From assembly GCA_031265875.1 (NCBI GenBank), contig JAISCA010000066.1, positions 1 to 64,000 on the forward strand: a stretch of DNA of 64,000 bases, given 5' to 3'. Shown piece by piece: positions 23,419-32,331 of the stretch; positions within the stretch are counted from its first letter, which is position 1; each line of letters starts with the position of its first letter. Source of the DNA: Propionibacteriaceae bacterium (GTDB lineage Bacteria > Actinomycetota > Actinomycetes > Propionibacteriales > Propionibacteriaceae). The notes beneath the pieces are model-generated. The model saw only the letters and a list, made by a program, of their open reading frames with translations. It was not told the DNA's origin and ran no database searches. A program made the translations under genes and the position numbers.

Positions 23419-24660
23419 TCAGCGGGCGGTGTCGACGTCGAAATCGGTCGGAATGACGGGCTGAGAGGACTGAGCCCGGTCGAGGTAGGCGCGCGACTTG
23501 ACGACCTCTTGCTCCAGCACGCCGATGGTCTGCGACATCGACTGCAAGGCTTCGGCCTTGAAACTATCGATCGTGTCCATGGTCTGGTAGATGTTCTGGA
23601 AAGCGGACTGGAGCTGCTCCAGCCCCAGGGTCGAGCTGGAGGCCTGCTGACGGATCGCGGACGAGTTCTCCTTCAACATCTCCGAGGTCCGCTGGATCAT
23701 GTCCGAGGTGGTCGAGTTGAGGGCCGTGATCTGGTCCAGGACCAGCTTCTGGTTGCCCAGGGCGGCGGCCACGATGACGGCCGTGCGCAGAGCCGAGACG
23801 GTCGTGGTGGCGGCCCGGTCGACGCCCTTGATCAACTCGATGTTGTTCTTGATGATGATGTCGATGGCCAGGTAGCTCTGGATCGAGACCGCTAGCTGGG
23901 TCAACAGGTCCTGGTGCTTCTGGCGGACGTAGAACAGAACGTCCTCGCTCATGACCTTGGCCCGTTCAGTGTCGGTCAGCCCGATCTCGGCCACGCGGGC
24001 GGCCAAACGGCGGTCGAGCTGTTCGGCGATGTAGACGTATTGGTTCAGCCGGCCCATGGTCTGCCACAGGTTCTGCTTCTCCATGTTGAGGGCGACGTTG
24101 TCACGGGTCAGCTCGTCCTGGGCGGAACGCAGGGCGTGCAGGATGGCGTTGAGGTGCGTCTGCGAGGACTGGTACTTACGGAAGTAGTCCTCCAGCTTGC
24201 GTCCGACCGGGAAGATCCCGAGCAGCTTCTTGGTCGGGGAGGCCTCATGGCCGGGATCGAGGTCCTCGATCGTGCGGCGCAACTCCATCAGAGTCTTGCC
24301 CACGCTGGACCCCTCGGCCAAGCCGCCCTCGCGCAGCGATTTGACTGGTGTGTTGAGGAGCCGGTTGGAGGTCTCAGCGGCTCGTCTGATATCGGCGTCG
24401 CCCATGCTGCGGACGGCGTCGGCCTGGGCCGAGAACTCGGGCGAACGGGTTTGAGCCTGGTCGATGGCGGACATGAAGTGCTCCACCTTCTCGTCCAGCA
24501 CCGGCACCTGGGCGGCCTCGACCTGGGGGGCCAGGGCTGGGGCCTGCGTCTCGGTGATGGGCTGGACCGGGGCCGGCGCCTCAAGAGTCAACGGCGGGGT
24601 CGTGATGGGAGTGGCCAGCGGCGCGGCGGCGGCGTTGCCGAGTGACAATGAATCGGTCAT
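23419..24660 (-). CDS. telA: TelA family toxic anion resistance protein
   Basis: The first gene of the nine-gene operon encodes a 413-residue soluble helical protein of the TelA family. The Pro/Ala-rich N-terminus (1-60) leads into long helices with the family-typical stretches FPVGRKLEDYFRKYQSSQ and EQLDRRLAARVAEIG, a run of TTVSALRTAVIVAAALGNQ near 290, and IRQQASSSTLGLEQLQ. TelA proteins are linked to tellurite, antibiotic and envelope-stress resistance, but their biochemical action is unknown. CAGGAGACC precedes the ATG. The promoter must lie in the 215 bp shared with adnA; no box was convincing. Confidence 0.88.
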   Translation of the reverse strand: MTDSLSLGNAAAAPLATPITTPPLTLEAPAPVQPITETQAPALAPQVEAAQVPVLDEKVEHFMSAIDQAQTRSPEFSAQADAVRSMGDADIRRAAETSNRLLNTPVKSLREGGLAEGSSVGKTLMELRRTIEDLDPGHEASPTKKLLGIFPVGRKLEDYFRKYQSSQTHLNAILHALRSAQDELTRDNVALNMEKQNLWQTMGRLNQYVYIAEQLDRRLAARVAEIGLTDTERAKVMSEDVLFYVRQKHQDLLTQLAVSIQSYLAIDIIIKNNIELIKGVDRAATTTVSALRTAVIVAAALGNQKLVLDQITALNSTTSDMIQRTSEMLKENSSAIRQQASSSTLGLEQLQSAFQNIYQTMDTIDSFKAEALQSMSQTIGVLEQEVVKSRAYLDRAQSSQPVIPTDFDVDTAR

Positions 24661-24875
24661 GAGGTCTCCTGATCCTTAGACGATCGGCAGCCCGGGTAGC
24701 CGTTCGTCCGGTCGACCCGGGCTCGGCGGGACCAGAGAACACGCACCTGGGCCCGACCAGCTTCCCACATCTTGACCGACCATGCGAGCTTGACCGGGCC
24801 ATCGGTGGAGGTGAGTCCGGCGCTCGTGAGCACTGGCTTAGAGGCGCTGTCGGACCGATCTGATTTGATGGCGCC

Positions 24876-27800
24876 ATGCCGATCGATCAGCCCGTCTTCC
24901 AACTGGTCCGCCGTTCGGCGCCGGCCCCAGCGGCTGGCCGGCCGACGGCCAGCCAGCGCCAGGTGATCGATTTCGACGGCGCCCGCCTGCTGGTCCTGGG
25001 CGGTCCCGGCGCAGGTAAGACGACCGTCCTAGCGGCGACGGCGGCGGCTCAGCTGGCAGTTCAGCCGGATTGGCGGGCGCTTCTGATCAGTCCGGACCGG
25101 GCCGCAGCCGAGGCTTTGCGGATCGAATTGGCGCAACGTTCACCGGAGGTCTGGGACCGGGTTCGCGTCATGACTTGGTACGGTCTGGCCTTCAGTCTGC
25201 TGCCGGCGACCGGCCCGGGCGGGGCCGCCCGCTGGCTCAGCGCCAGTCGGGCCGACCAGCGCTGGCGTGACTTGATCGATCAGACCGGGCCGGCGGGCTG
25301 GCCGGCCGAGTTGGCCCAGGCTTGTCGCACTGGCCGATTCGCCCGCCAGACCCGCCAGGCGATGGAGCGGTTGCGCCGTCAGGGCTGGAGTCCGGAATCA
25401 TTGGAGTCGCGCGGCCGGGCGGCCGGCCGGGCCGACTGGCGAGCCTTGGCTGGCCTGTGGTCCGATTACGCCGACATCAAAGCCTGGCACGGCGACTTCG
25501 ACTCGGGCGACCTGATGGCCCAGGCTCTGGCGGCGGTCGAGAGGCCAGACTGGCGGACCGGTTCCGGCCTGGGCAAGGATTTAGTCCTAATCGATCAGTA
25601 CGAGGAGATCGAGCCAGATCAGCTCAGGCTGTTGGAGGCGTTGGCTCGCTCAGTCAGCCGGCTGATCGTCTTCGCCGACCCCTGCCAGACGGTGGCTGGT
25701 TTCCGGGGGGCGCGACCCGCCTCGGCTTTCGACTTCGCCCGCAGTCCCGTCGCTGGGGCGACCTCGGCGGTCGTCGAGCTGTGGGAACGGCGCCGCTGGG
25801 GAACGGCCTTGGACCCGGTGGAACGGCGGCTGCGGGCCGGTCTGGCCTTGCCCCGGCGGTGGCCTCAGCCGAGTTCCGAGCTGGACCAGACTCAGACCGA
25901 CGAGCCCACCGGAGACCGAGTCACTGGCCAGGGCGTGGCGGCGGTGGTCTATCCCAGCCCGCGGGCGGAGGCCGAGTCGATCGCCCGCCGACTGAGCCAA
26001 TGGCGTGCGGAAGAGGGCTGGGACTGGACGGAGATGGCCGTGGTGGTGCGCTCGGGCGGGCCGATCCCGGGACTGGTGTCGGCCTTGACGGCCGCCGGCG
26101 TGCCGGTGTCGTTGGCTTGGTCCGAGATCCCACTGGCGGGCGAGCCGGCCGCCGTCACCCTCCTGACGGCGCTCCAACTCTGCGTTCAGGTGGACCCGGC
26201 CCAAGATCCGCGGTGGCCCCGCCTGGTGGCATCGCCCTGGGCCGGTCTGGACCCGGCCGATCAGGCGGCTTGGGCGGCCGGACCGGCCACTGCCGCCGGG
26301 GCGGAGACGGCGCCGAGCCTGAGCCGGTCGGGTGATCGACGGCTGGCCGAGCTGCGCCACCGGCTGGAGCGGGCCCGCCAGTGTCTGGAGGCCGGATCGG
26401 GTCCAGTCGAGCCGCTCTGGGAACTGTGGCGAGGCTCGCCCTGGGCCAGCGCACTGCGAGCCGAGCTCGTCCGGGGGCCGGCGGCGGAGCAGGCGGCCGA
26501 TCGGCAGTTGGACGTGGTCTGCGCCCTCTTCGAACTGGCCCACGAGTTGGGGGACGTCGCCGGTCCAGCCGGAGTGACGGCTTTGGTCGAGCGGGTGACG
26601 GAGCAAGAGATCCCGGGCCGGGGGGGCCGGCGGCTGAGGCCGGGGCGACCGGGCGTGTCGATTCTGACCGCCCACCGGGCCAAGGGCCGGCAATGGTCGG
26701 CCGTCGTGGTGGCATCGGTCTGCGAGGGGATCTGGCCGGTGGTCGACTCGGCGGCGGAGTTGATCGATCTGACCGAGCTGTCGCCCGACGGCCAGTGCGC
26801 CCCGCCCGGGCCAAGCGAGCAAATGGCGAGCGAGCGACGCCTGTTCTACGTCGCCTGCACCCGCGCCCGCCATCGATTGCTGGTCACGACGGTGGATCAG
26901 AACCGAGCCGTCGGCCTGAGGCCGTCTCGTCTGATCGACCGGCTCGGCTGTCCGATCGAACCAGAAGATCGAACTGAGCCGTCTTGGCTGGGGTTGAATC
27001 AGCTGGTGGGAGGATTGCGCCGAGTCACGACCGACCCGGTCGCTCATCCCAGTCTGCGGCAGGCCGCCGCCGCCCGCCTGGCCGACTTGGCCTCACGGCC
27101 TGATCCAGTCAGCGGTCGCCGGCTGGTCCGTCAGGCCGATCCAGAGCGGTGGTGGCCCGTCGGCGGGGACGGCGGGGGCGATCTGGAATCGACCTGGCGC
27201 CTCGGTCCGGGCCAGGCCGGGGCGGCCGACGCCGGAGCCGGGCCGGAGCCAATCGACGGTCCCTGGCGTTTGACCGGCTCGCATCTGCGCTCTCTGCTGT
27301 CCTGCCCTAGACAGTGGTTCCTGGCCCGTCGAGCCAAAGCCGAGGGTCCGCCCGGTCCGGCCGCCGCCGTCGGCGCTTTGGTCCACCGCCTGGTCCAGGA
27401 CCTGGGCTCGGGCTCGATCGACCGGAGTCAAGCCGATCGACGCTTGGACCGCGAGTGGCCCGAGATCCTCTTCCCAGCTCAGTGGCAGGCCGCGGCCGAA
27501 CGCCGGGCGGCGGGGGAGACGCTGGATCGTTTCGAGCGTTGGCTCAGTCAGCGGACCGGCTGGCGTCTGCTCGGGGTCGAGGTCCCATTCGAGTTGTCCT
27601 TGACCATCGGCCAGGGCCGCTTCCAGTTGGTGGGCCGGATCGATCGGATCGATCAGGACGCCAGTGGCCGGATCCGGCTGACCGATTTCAAGACCGCCCG
27701 GCGTCCCCTGAGCGCCGCCCAAGCTGAGTCCGACGATCAACTCGGGGTCTATCAACTGGCCGTGCGATCAGGTGGCCTAGCCGACCTGACCGGGACGGCT

Positions 27801-28121
27801 CCCCGCTTGGCGGCGGCCGAACTGGTCTACTTGCGCTGTCCGGCTGGGCCCCAGGGTGCCCAGCCGACCTTGCGTCGACAGCCCAGCTTGGATCTGACGC
27901 CTCACCTTCAGCGCGATCCGCCCAGCCTAGGGCTGACTGAGGCCGGGCTGGCCCAGGTCGGCCCAGCTCAGGTTTGGCCGACCTGGGTCCATCGCCGTCT
28001 GGCCCTGGCCGGTCAGATGATGACGGAGGGGCGCTTCCCGGCCCTGGCCCAGGCGGGCTGCGCCTGGTGCCAGTTCGCGGCTAGCTGCCCGGCTGGCCGA
28101 CCCGACCAGGAGGACGCATGA
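24876..28121 (+). CDS. adnA: AdnA-like helicase-nuclease subunit
   Basis: A 1081-residue UvrD-family motor fused to a RecB-type nuclease, one half of the AdnAB double-strand-break resection machine. Walker A GGPGAGKT is at 42-49. Walker B reads LIDQYEE (D240-Q241) where DE is usual, which should weaken ATP hydrolysis. Motif VI YVACTRARHRLL is intact. The nuclease has the DFKTA motif. Four cysteines (C810, C1062, C1065, C1071) form the iron-sulfur pattern of AddB/AdnA nucleases. The stop overlaps the adnB start (ATGA). In mycobacteria AdnB is the lead motor, so a weakened AdnA ATPase is tolerable. Confidence 0.88.
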   Translation: MPIDQPVFQLVRRSAPAPAAGRPTASQRQVIDFDGARLLVLGGPGAGKTTVLAATAAAQLAVQPDWRALLISPDRAAAEALRIELAQRSPEVWDRVRVMTWYGLAFSLLPATGPGGAARWLSASRADQRWRDLIDQTGPAGWPAELAQACRTGRFARQTRQAMERLRRQGWSPESLESRGRAAGRADWRALAGLWSDYADIKAWHGDFDSGDLMAQALAAVERPDWRTGSGLGKDLVLIDQYEEIEPDQLRLLEALARSVSRLIVFADPCQTVAGFRGARPASAFDFARSPVAGATSAVVELWERRRWGTALDPVERRLRAGLALPRRWPQPSSELDQTQTDEPTGDRVTGQGVAAVVYPSPRAEAESIARRLSQWRAEEGWDWTEMAVVVRSGGPIPGLVSALTAAGVPVSLAWSEIPLAGEPAAVTLLTALQLCVQVDPAQDPRWPRLVASPWAGLDPADQAAWAAGPATAAGAETAPSLSRSGDRRLAELRHRLERARQCLEAGSGPVEPLWELWRGSPWASALRAELVRGPAAEQAADRQLDVVCALFELAHELGDVAGPAGVTALVERVTEQEIPGRGGRRLRPGRPGVSILTAHRAKGRQWSAVVVASVCEGIWPVVDSAAELIDLTELSPDGQCAPPGPSEQMASERRLFYVACTRARHRLLVTTVDQNRAVGLRPSRLIDRLGCPIEPEDRTEPSWLGLNQLVGGLRRVTTDPVAHPSLRQAAAARLADLASRPDPVSGRRLVRQADPERWWPVGGDGGGDLESTWRLGPGQAGAADAGAGPEPIDGPWRLTGSHLRSLLSCPRQWFLARRAKAEGPPGPAAAVGALVHRLVQDLGSGSIDRSQADRRLDREWPEILFPAQWQAAAERRAAGETLDRFERWLSQRTGWRLLGVEVPFELSLTIGQGRFQLVGRIDRIDQDASGRIRLTDFKTARRPLSAAQAESDDQLGVYQLAVRSGGLADLTGTAPRLAAAELVYLRCPAGPQGAQPTLRRQPSLDLTPHLQRDPPSLGLTEAGLAQVGPAQVWPTWVHRRLALAGQMMTEGRFPALAQAGCAWCQFAASCPAGRPDQEDA

Positions 28122-31100
28122 GTCCCGTTGGCCCGGTCCGTTTGAGCGCGCCTGAGGAGTTGGTGGAGCTCCTGGGGACGGCCTTCTCCGATGAGCAACT
28201 GTCCGCCATCGCCGCGCCCCTGGGTCCAGTCCTGATCGAAGCCGGAGCCGGTTCTGGCAAGACCGCCGTGATGGCGGCCCGGGTGGTTTGGCTGGTGGCC
28301 AGTGGGCGAATCGAGCCGGATCAGGTGCTCGGTCTGACTTTCACTCGTAAAGCCGCTCGCGAATTGGCCGATCGGATCGGCGCGGCCTTGGCCCGGGTCG
28401 GTTGGGGGGATTCGGCCGAGCTCGGCCTCGGCGAGCCCGTCATCGCCACCTACGACGCCTTCGCCGCCGCCTTGGCGCGCGACTACGGGGCCTGGGCCGG
28501 TCGGGACCGGCCCAGCCGGCTGCTCGACGAAGGCGGCCGCCACCGTTTGGCCGGGCAGACGGTGGCCGAATGGGAAGGACCCTTGACGACTCTGAGCCGG
28601 TTCAGCCCAGCCGCTCTGACCGCTCGGGTCTTGGCCTTGGATGCGGCTATGACCGCTCACCTGGTGGACGAGGCGACCCTGCGTCGGCACTGCCGGTCGG
28701 AGTGGGAGGCGTTGGGCTTAGCCCCGCCTGGTCGTCAGGGGCCGACGGCGGCTGTCGCTTCGGCCCGTGACACGATCGCCGCCCGGCTCGAATTGCTCGA
28801 TCTGAGACAGGACTACCGCCGGCGCAAGACAGTGGCCGGCCGGGCCGAGTTCGCCGATCAAATGGCCGAGGCCATCGCTTTGGCGCGTTCCCGGCCGGAG
28901 GTCGGGAACGACCTCAGGCGCCGTTTCGCCGCCGTCCTGGTCGATGAGTACCAGGACACTTCGAGCGCTCAAGCCGCTCTCCTGCGTGATCTCTTCGGGG
29001 CTGGTCTGAACCCGGCTGGGACCGGTTTCCCGATCACGGCGGTGGGGGACCCGCGTCAGGCCATCTATGGTTGGCGGGGAGCGTCAGCGGCCAATCTGGC
29101 TGATTTCTGCCGTGATTTCACCGACCGCGACGGCGCCCCCGCCCTCCGGCGGAGCCTGTCCATCAACCGTCGCAGCGACCAGCTGATCGTGGCCGCCGCC
29201 AACCAGGTCGCTGAGCTCTTGTCCGACGGCCGGTCGGTCCCGGCGGCTGAGCCGCTGCGCTGCGCGGCGACGGCCGGGCCGGGCCTGATCGAGACCGCTG
29301 GCTTCTCGACTTGGCCGGACGAGGTGGCGTGGGTGGCGGACCGGGTGGCCAGCGCCCTGGACCGGGGCGAGGCCAGGGCCTGGGGACAGATCGCCGTTCT
29401 GACCCGAGGCAACGCCGAATCGAGGGCGCTCTGGAGCGCCCTCAGCCAACGTGACGTGCCCGTCGAACTGGTCGGCTTGGGCGGGCTGCTCAACTTGCCG
29501 GAGCTCGCCGGTCTGGTGGCCCACCTGCGTCTGATCGCCAGACCGGGTTCCAACCCCGATCTGGTGACGGTCCTGACCGGGCCGCAGTGGCGTTTCAGCC
29601 GTCTCGACCTGGCCCGGTTGGGTCGTCGAGCCAGCCAGTTGGCGGTGGAATCGGATCAGTCCGGGTCGGATCGGGAGGGGGCCGGATCGTTCCAAGCCAG
29701 CCCAGAGATCGACCTGATGCGGGCGCTGGCCGAACCGGGGCCTAGTTTCCCTCCCGCCCTCAGCCGGCGTCTGGCGGCCTGCTGGCGTCAGCTCGCAGGA
29801 CTGGCCCGTCACCGCCTGGACCCGGTGGTCGACCTAGTCGAGCGGGTCGTGGCCTGGACCGGCCTGGAAGCTGAGTCGGCCAGTCTGCCCGAGCCGGTCG
29901 GACGGGTCCGGCGCGGCCACCTGAACGCTTTCCGCGAGGCCGTGGCGGATTTCGCGGCCGACGACCCGAGCGCCGGCTTGAGCGGTCTGGTGGCCTGGCT
30001 GGAGGCCGAACAAGAATTCGGTGTCGGCCTGGAGCGGGCCGAGGTCAGCCCCCAGGACTCGGTCAAACTGATCACGATGCACCGAGCCAAGGGCTTGGAA
30101 TGGGACGTCGTCTACTTGCCCGCCCTGGTCGCGAACGTCTTCCCCAATAGCCGGGTGACTGACAATCCGCTGCGCAACCCGGCCGCTCTACCGTACGCGC
30201 TGCGGGGCGACCGGGCCGCCTTGCCTCAGTGGGAGCGGGCCGACGCCAAGGGCATGGCCCAGTTCGACCAGGAGCTGCGTCAGCAAGCCCGGCTGGCCGA
30301 GCATCGCCTGGCCTATGTCGCGTTCACCCGGGCCCGCCATCGCCTGATCGCCAGCGCCCACCACTGGTCGGCCGGTCTGGCCCGGCCACGACCGCGCTCG
30401 GTCTACTTCGACCTGCTGCTGGCTTTGGCCCCTGACCCTAGGCCAGGCTCAGACCTGCCCGAACTGTCCGACGACGCCGTCAACCCGATCGACCTGGCCC
30501 ACCCCGGTCTGGACTGGCCCGAGTCAGACGATCCGGATGCCGCCGAGCGGCGCCGCCAAGCCCGTCAGGAGGTGGTCCGGCTGGGTCGTGATCGGACCGC
30601 CCGTCGACAGGCCGAACAGGATCTGGCCCAGGCCCCAGACGAGGTCCGACGCCAGGTCCGCAACTGGGATCGGGCCATCGCCCAAGCCGTGGGGGCCGCT
30701 GAGACCGCCCCCGGCCGAATCGTGCCGGTGGAACTGCCGGTCAGCTTGAGCGCCAGCCAGGTGCTGTGGGCGCGACGTGATCCAGCCGGTCTGGCGGCCG
30801 CCCTGGTCCGGCCTTGGCCGCGTCCGCCGGAGCCGGCGCGGCGGGCGGGCGACCGCTTTCACGACTGGGTGCGCGAGCGCCTGGGCCACCCGGCGCTGCT
30901 CGACCCGTGGGATTGGTCCGACCCAGTCGAGGAGGCCGCAACCGACCCGTCCGATCTCGGCCGCGACCGAGAATTACGCCAGCGCTTCGCCCAGGGCCGG
31001 TTCGGCCAGGCCCAGCCTTGCGCCGTGGAGCAGGGCTTCGCCCTCGTCCTGGGCGGGCGGATCGTGCGGGGGCGGATCGACGCCGTCTACGCGCGAGCCG

Positions 31101-31384
31101 ACGCTCCAGAGTTAGTGCCACCAGGGACCGATTTCCTGGTGGTGGACTGGAAGACCGGCCACAGTCGGCCCGATCCGGCCCAACTGGCCTGGTATCGCCT
31201 GGCCTGGGCCGAGCGGGCCGGCGTCGCTTTGAGACGGGTGGCGGCTGGTTTCTACCATGTCGGGTCGGACCAGCTGGAACTGCTGACGGACTGGCCTGAC
31301 CGGGCCGAGTTGACCGAGTCCTTGGAGGCCCTGGGCGGCCGAGCCGATGAGCCGAGCCGGTGCGGCCGGCCCGGCTCAGAGTAG
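28118..31384 (+). CDS. adnB: AdnB-like helicase-nuclease subunit
   Basis: A 1088-residue partner of AdnA. The N-terminal motor has Walker A EAGAGSGKT (about 44-52), the Walker B box LVDEYQDTSS intact, VGDPRQAIYGWRGA (motif III) and YVAFTRARHRL (motif VI). The C-terminal RecB-like nuclease has the metal-binding aspartate in VVDWKTGHS (about D1010) with QLAWYRLAW as the Q-x-x-x-Y element. There is no cysteine cluster, as expected for AdnB. It forms an operon with adnA by a 4-bp overlap, and nudC follows 9 bp later. The gene order adnA-adnB-nudC with a UvrD2-like helicase nearby recalls the mycobacterial Rv3202c-Rv3198c block. Confidence 0.9.
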   Translation: MSPVGPVRLSAPEELVELLGTAFSDEQLSAIAAPLGPVLIEAGAGSGKTAVMAARVVWLVASGRIEPDQVLGLTFTRKAARELADRIGAALARVGWGDSAELGLGEPVIATYDAFAAALARDYGAWAGRDRPSRLLDEGGRHRLAGQTVAEWEGPLTTLSRFSPAALTARVLALDAAMTAHLVDEATLRRHCRSEWEALGLAPPGRQGPTAAVASARDTIAARLELLDLRQDYRRRKTVAGRAEFADQMAEAIALARSRPEVGNDLRRRFAAVLVDEYQDTSSAQAALLRDLFGAGLNPAGTGFPITAVGDPRQAIYGWRGASAANLADFCRDFTDRDGAPALRRSLSINRRSDQLIVAAANQVAELLSDGRSVPAAEPLRCAATAGPGLIETAGFSTWPDEVAWVADRVASALDRGEARAWGQIAVLTRGNAESRALWSALSQRDVPVELVGLGGLLNLPELAGLVAHLRLIARPGSNPDLVTVLTGPQWRFSRLDLARLGRRASQLAVESDQSGSDREGAGSFQASPEIDLMRALAEPGPSFPPALSRRLAACWRQLAGLARHRLDPVVDLVERVVAWTGLEAESASLPEPVGRVRRGHLNAFREAVADFAADDPSAGLSGLVAWLEAEQEFGVGLERAEVSPQDSVKLITMHRAKGLEWDVVYLPALVANVFPNSRVTDNPLRNPAALPYALRGDRAALPQWERADAKGMAQFDQELRQQARLAEHRLAYVAFTRARHRLIASAHHWSAGLARPRPRSVYFDLLLALAPDPRPGSDLPELSDDAVNPIDLAHPGLDWPESDDPDAAERRRQARQEVVRLGRDRTARRQAEQDLAQAPDEVRRQVRNWDRAIAQAVGAAETAPGRIVPVELPVSLSASQVLWARRDPAGLAAALVRPWPRPPEPARRAGDRFHDWVRERLGHPALLDPWDWSDPVEEAATDPSDLGRDRELRQRFAQGRFGQAQPCAVEQGFALVLGGRIVRGRIDAVYARADAPELVPPGTDFLVVDWKTGHSRPDPAQLAWYRLAWAERAGVALRRVAAGFYHVGSDQLELLTDWPDRAELTESLEALGGRADEPSRCGRPGSE

Positions 31385-31387
31385 GGT
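31382..31387 (+). promoter_or_regulatory. Candidate -10 element before nudC
   Basis: TAGGGT overlaps the adnB stop codon and lies 6 nt before the nudC ATG. It may give a leaderless nudC message in addition to read-through from adnAB. Confidence 0.35.
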
Positions 31388-31393
31388 GGCGCC

Positions 31394-32329
31394 ATGTTGG
31401 ACTCGGATCTCCGTCTCAGGTTCGACCGTTTCGATCACAGTCGCCGGTCTGACCCGGCTTGGGTGGCGGAACGCTGGAACAGCCCCGGCGGACAGATCAT
31501 GTCAGTCGGGGCTGGGCCTTCCGTCAACGTCGGGCGAGACCAGCCCGACGGCGATCACTGGCTGATCGGCGGGCTGGCCGTACTGGGCGGCGTCGACCGA
31601 TCGGATTCGGACGAGGTCCGGCTGGCCGGTCAACCGTCCCGCCGGTCGAGTTACGACGCCCAGCGCCACCTTCTGCTGGGCGGTGTCGGGGACGTCACCT
31701 GGTTCTGCGACCTGTCGGTGGCCCGGCCCGGCCTCGATCTCAGGCTGGCTGTGCCGTTGTTGCCGGCGGCCGAGGCGGCCGTCGCCATGACGGCGGTGGC
31801 GCTGACCAACTGGCACCGGGCGGAGCCGTATTGCCCGGGCTGCGGGGGGCCCAGTCAAATTCGCCAAGCCGGCGCCGCGCGCTGGTGTCAGGGCTGTCAA
31901 CAGGATCTCTTCCCCCGCACCGACCCGGCCGTGATCGTGGCCGTGACAGATGATCGGGACCGCTTGCTGCTAGCCCATAACCGTCTCTGGGAGCAGGCTC
32001 GTTACTCTCTGGTGGCTGGTTTCGTGGAGGCTGGCGAGACCTTGGAGGAGGCCGTCCAGCGCGAGATCGCCGAAGAGGTCAAGGTCCAAGTCGATCGGAT
32101 CCGCTACGTCGCCAGCCAGCCCTGGCCGATGCCGCGTTCTCTCATGTTGGGCTTCGCCGCCCACGCCATCGGCACCCGTTTGACGCCGGACGAAGGCGAG
32201 ATCGGGGACGCCCGTTGGTTCAGGCGCGACCAGATCCCGGGCGCGATCGAGGACGGCAGCCTGCGTCTGCCCGGGCCCGCTTCGATCGCCTTCCGCTTGA
32301 TCCGGGCCTGGATCGAAGGCCTGCTCTGA
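31394..32329 (+). CDS. nudC: NAD(+) diphosphatase, Nudix family
   Basis: It hydrolyses NADH to NMNH and AMP and can remove NAD caps from RNA. The protein has 311 residues. After a divergent N-terminal domain there is a zinc ribbon (YCPGCGG and WCQGCQ, about 145-170). The Nudix box GFVEAGETLEEAVQ then REIAEEVKV follows, and the NADH-specificity signature SQPWPMPRS. The signature normally reads SQPWPFPxS, so Met replaces Phe. It is encoded directly behind adnAB and converges on recD with only 2 bp between stops. Confidence 0.93.
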   Translation: MLDSDLRLRFDRFDHSRRSDPAWVAERWNSPGGQIMSVGAGPSVNVGRDQPDGDHWLIGGLAVLGGVDRSDSDEVRLAGQPSRRSSYDAQRHLLLGGVGDVTWFCDLSVARPGLDLRLAVPLLPAAEAAVAMTAVALTNWHRAEPYCPGCGGPSQIRQAGAARWCQGCQQDLFPRTDPAVIVAVTDDRDRLLLAHNRLWEQARYSLVAGFVEAGETLEEAVQREIAEEVKVQVDRIRYVASQPWPMPRSLMLGFAAHAIGTRLTPDEGEIGDARWFRRDQIPGAIEDGSLRLPGPASIAFRLIRAWIEGLL

Positions 32330-32331
32330 GT

